Assembly: GCA_964247055.1 (NCBI GenBank)
Contig: OZ176056.1
Span: 5,704,001 to 5,768,000, forward strand
Direction: 5' to 3'
Length of the DNA: 64,000 nucleotides
Origin: Paragordius varius
Taxonomy: Eukaryota; Nematomorpha
A model generated the notes under the pieces. That model was not told where the DNA came from. It did not search any database and saw only the letters and a program-made list of their open reading frames with translations. Positions 60,627 through 64,000 of the stretch are shown here, piece by piece (the stretch's first letter is position 1; each line of letters begins with the position of its first letter). The translations under genes were made by a program, and so were the position numbers.

Positions 60627-60965
60627 ATACCATTTACAGTTTAAATTCACCCTTGAACAATTCGAATTCACCCTTGAGCAATTCAAATTCACCCTCGAAC
60701 AATTCAAATTCACTCTAAAAGAAATTATGTGTTTTTAAGATTAAAAATTACCTATTTTTTTATTAAAAAAAATAAAATTACGTATAAAATTAATATAATA
60801 ATGAAATAAATATTAACTATGCCATAAGAATATATTTTATATTAATAATGAGTTATATTAGCCCGAAAACACAAAATTTTTTTAGAGTGAATTTGAATTG
60901 TTCAAGGGGGAATTTAAATTGTTCGAGGGTGCTCGAGGGTGAATTTGAATTGTAAATGGTATATA
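60627..60965. mobile_element. MITE family M1, copy c
   Basis: Ends ATACCATTTACAGTTTAAAT and the inverted AATTGTAAATGGTATAT, with four CAATTCAAATTCACCCT units on the left. It lies directly against the hairpin MITE. The Asn-Cys-Ser-Arg-Val repeats read from the minus strand are translations of this array, not a gene. Confidence 0.75.
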
Positions 60966-61518
60966 TATTTTTTCAATAATATGGATGTTAAGATTTTAAT
61001 AACTGTGATTTAGGAGTAAAATAATTTAAAAAAATTATTTTAATATAGTTTCATCAAAATTTTTTATCTTTTAAATGTGGCAAAAAAACGCCATCTTTTG
61101 AGCTTAAATTTTATAGAAATCTTAATTATATGATTTTAGACTATTTATATATTGAAAATATCTCCTAAATGATAAAAAACTATTATATTTATTTATCATC
61201 TTTTGATTTATCCTTAATTATCCACAATTTTCACTTTTTGCCAGATTTCCATTTTCCCTCAATATTTTAAAAACCAGGTTGTGGCAAATAAATTTTTTTG
61301 CCGCAAATGAATACGCTGGTCCTAAGTTATCTCATAAAAAAACAATTTTCGTCAAATCAAAATGACCCTCGTTTTGGCTCACAGTGTTAAACGAGTTTTT
61401 GCAACACTTTCCGAATTCTAAACGCATAAAAATATTACCAAAAAATTATTTATCCATTTATTTATTTGATGATGAAATATGATTCAATAATTTTTATATG
61501 TATATTCATATATATAAA

Positions 61519-63255
61519 TTAACACATAGCAAGCTTCTTCTTCAAAATCATCATAGGTGGAGTATTTTGATTCTTACCCATTAGGTTAAATAGATTAACT
61601 TGATAGTTCGATATATTAGGTACATTGTACGTGCAATTAATTTTTTCAACAAACGTATTTAAGTGATTAAAAGTTTTACTTTCCCATTTATTCCAAACTT
61701 GTAAAGTAATTCCCTCATGAGTTTGTTTCAATATAAACTATAATTATTTATACATAGAGTTTAATTTAAGATGCAATATAAATTCAAGAAAAGCTTAAAA
61801 TGAGCTTTTTGGATATAACTTTGTTAAAAAACAAAAGATTACTATTTTTTACATCCGTTTGTTAATTTAGGAAACACTTAAAATGGCTTATAATTACGTT
61901 TGTTTAAAATAAATTATGTAATTTTGTATTATAAAAATGTTTAAATTATTTAAAAAGATCCAGGTATAAAGCTTTTTAAATTTTCGATTTCCTTATAATC
62001 ACAAAATAATAAAGAGATGTCAAACTTTTTTGCACATTTGACATTAAATAAACCACACCTTAAAATTTAAAGGGCTTAAAATATATTAATAAAATACTTT
62101 TTATATTTGTTTGGCTACGCATTCCAATTTGCAGCTTCCGTGTATTCGCATCATAATATTTTTATAAACTTAAAAAAGGCTTTTTCAAATTTTGGAAATT
62201 TTTGTTAAAGTTTTAAGGTTTTATTCTTTATGTTACTTAACTAGGTTGGCTATGGTGAATTTATAGCGTTTTAGACTTTTAACTAAAAAAGGTTATGCCC
62301 ATTATACTGATAAAGCTGTTTTTTTAGATTTCTCGGCGCTTCTTTCATAATTTAATTCCGAAGGCCATCACAATAAAATTGAGGCCCAAGCACTTTTAGG
62401 GATCAGAAAACTGACACACATTTTGATATGTAAAATCTTGTGTAATTCACAATTATGATTCAATAAAAAATAAAATCTTTCTAAATCCAAATTTGCCTGC
62501 TATTAAAGGCTATAGTATAAAAGGGAGGATGGATGCCTTTAAGATATTAAATATTTATAAAGGAATAACCATTATGAAAATAGTTTTTTTATAGTGATAT
62601 AATCTATATAGATAGTTACCCTAACAAAAACTACTTAAATAGTAATAATTCTAACTTCTAAAAAATGAATTTGCAGGCTAGATTTTCGATTTGAAAAATC
62701 GGGGGTGCGGCATTTAAAAGGCAACACGTAGGCACACATATATTATTTTTCAAACAAATTATTGTTAATCCCGCTGTCAAAATCAGATTTAAAATGTTAT
62801 TTTTTCTTTGAGTGCCGATCCAAGTGATAAATTTGATATAGAATAAGGAAATATTAAATTAATTGACCTTATATTTAAAAATATAAAATTCGAAAATTTC
62901 TGGATCACAAAATTTTAATTGATTAGAGGCACGTTAACATGTTTAATGTATATACCTGCTCATTATTATTGAGATAATAACCAAACATATTTGATCCCGA
63001 AGTTTTTTTAAGAATGATTTGACACCTGCCGGTATACATGGGGTACGTGATGTTAACTATAAACTTACATATATAATATATTGATTATTTACATAAATTT
63101 AAAAATTTATTTTGATATGTTGCTAGAATTACCAATTATGTTAATTTTGGTTCCCGTTCTGCAATAATATCCCATATAATTATGTTGTAATTAATAAATG
63201 TACGAGAATTATCATGGACCTTTTGATATAAGTCTACGAATAATAAAACTCTGAC
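61519..63255 (-). CDS. E-A-B family gene, copy 1 (3-prime end)
   Basis: Unidentified family. Minus-strand exons: A 63063-62956 (FIVNITYPMYTGRCQIILKK, ending CAG/GTATAT) and terminal B 61737-61519 (FILKQTHEGITLQVWNKWES, then FVEKINCTYNVPNISNYQVN, TAA stop). Both are phase 0. An E-type exon may lie at 63255 to about 63140 (VRVLLFVDLYQKVHDNSRTF, after ATTCAG), but its donor is unclear. Exon A matches copy 2 at VNITYP.YTG.CQI.L. Exon B matches at FVEKINCTYN.PN.SNYQVNLFN. The NIT and NCT sequons are conserved, which supports a real extracellular protein. Upstream exons probably lie beyond the window's right edge or were not recognisable. Confidence 0.6.
61741..62955. other. A-B intron of copy 1
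   Basis: A/T-rich, nothing else recognised. Confidence 0.3.
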
Positions 63256-63384
63256 CTGAATTTTTATTAGTAAAAGCAAATGTTTCATACCACAAAATGA
63301 CTAAAAATATCTTTAACTACATAAATAAGCCAAACCTCATAAGGTTTGAAATAAGATAATATTGATACATTGATTTTCTATATA

Positions 63385-64000
63385 TTTTATAAAAACGGAA
63401 AGTGGTGGCTTTGTGATCTGTTTCCGGAAAACCGGACTCATTCGAATCCAAATGTCGAAAAAGTATATTCATTAATGAATGCCCCGACAATAGCTTAGCC
63501 CTTTTCTTTAATCAGGCCTTTTGTTTGGGCTCATCCCGTGTAAAAACAGGTTTTTATAAAAATCGTGTATTTGAAACACCCGAAAACGTGTTGGAGCATT
63601 CGATTTCAAATATGATTTTTTTACTTATTTTCGAATGCGCCGAACATAGTCGGCTCGCTTTTCTAATTTAGGCACTCATTTTACCCCCCCCCCCCCCCCC
63701 CCCCCCGTAATATGCCACTAATAATTTTTTAAATCTATTTTTCGCCCAAAGTATGAGACCGTAAAAATTAAATAAGAACAGGTATTTCCTGTTAAAAGGC
63801 ATAAATTTTAGAATTTTGTTGAAGATAACTGTTGTGTAAGAAGATACCCGCTAAAAACTGACCCGTCATATGGCAATAGAGTACCTTTGGGCCTAATCTA
63901 TCAGGCCATAAGCTCAATAGCTGCTTAGAATATTACCCGTACCAGGGCAAAATTTTAGGTCGTGTGGTTTTAAAATAGATCTCAATTAGGCCCTTCACGC
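63385..64000 (-). repeat. family X copy and start of the 300-bp satellite, running off the window
   Basis: Matches 5785-6470 in the same orientation through TGTTTCCGGAAAACCG, CCCGTGTAAAAACAGG and GGTCGTGTGGTTTTAAAATA. Contains a run of 23 C at 63684-63706. The last 100 bp match the satellite unit at 6290. Confidence 0.7.

Larger units (their letters stand above)
59895..61389. mobile_element. long-terminal-inverted-repeat DNA element with nested MITEs
   Basis: Arms of about 370 bp: left 59895-60275 and right 60980-61389 are inverted copies (TTTTGAAATATTGAAAAAAT, TATTTTCAATATATAAATAG and ATGAGATARCTTAGGACCAG blocks). The centre holds two other elements, at 60296-60626 and 60627-60965. The outer end is near CACTGTGAGCCAAAACGAG (inverted right end). 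No transposase is visible. Confidence 0.7.

Noticed and set aside
60486-60713. Repetitive NCSRVNLNCSRVN minus-strand frame
   Set aside because: It is the translation of the terminal tandem array of the M1 MITE; the other M1 copies do not keep the frame.
34240-63063. PKD-type domains in the E-A-B proteins
   Set aside because: NCTYN followed by YQVNLFN loosely recalls a PKD strand pattern, but the WDFGDG-type signature is missing and the exons are too short.

Overview
This is a eukaryotic nuclear window. It is very A+T rich (about three quarters by eye), has spliced genes, and most of it is transposon debris. The three recognisable genes are animal-type: cyclin H, mitochondrial ribosomal protein L47 and the DEAD-box helicase DDX41. 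The LINE and hAT families also fit an invertebrate animal. The first introns of all three genes are extremely short (23 to 31 nt), while later introns run to kilobases. A short-5-prime, long-3-prime intron gradient has been described in schistosome flatworms, so a flatworm or another animal with tiny introns is a reasonable guess, but only a guess. I saw no viral, retroviral, LTR, Polinton or toxin-gene remains.

Layout. 1-2.5 kb: A+T-rich spacer with two hAT-type remnants sharing one target site. 2.5-5.1 kb: cyclin H, eight exons, plus strand. 5.8-7.6 kb: diverged satellite-like repeats. 7.6-8.5 kb: two MITEs back to back. 9.1-10.6 kb: MRPL47, followed closely by a small unidentified gene on the same strand. 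11.5-12.8 kb: a decayed BED-finger hAT transposon. 14.9-19.3 kb: inverted-repeat pairs around a LINE fragment. 20.3-31.5 kb: DDX41, fifteen exons, with one in-frame stop. Its 4.2 kb intron 10 holds LINE fragments and an antisense tRNA-Gly.

32-64 kb: three related minus-strand gene ends, each built from the same three exon types (called E, A and B here) and each ending in a stop. They lie at 32.1-36.0, 49.7-51.7 and 61.5-63.3 kb, with mobile DNA between them. The mobile DNA includes a 1.9 kb foldback element (36.7-38.6 kb), a nearly full-length but broken LINE with an apurinic endonuclease, a reverse transcriptase and a C-terminal zinc finger (40.0-43.7 kb), two related hAT elements (47.3 and 56.6 kb), Tc1/mariner-like MITEs, and a long-inverted-repeat element carrying two further MITEs (59.9-61.4 kb).

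The three housekeeping genes act in unrelated processes: the CDK-activating kinase/TFIIH, mitochondrial translation, and RNA/innate DNA sensing. They do not form a pathway. The least explained items are the E-A-B gene family, the extremely short introns, the in-frame TAA in DDX41 and the foldback element.
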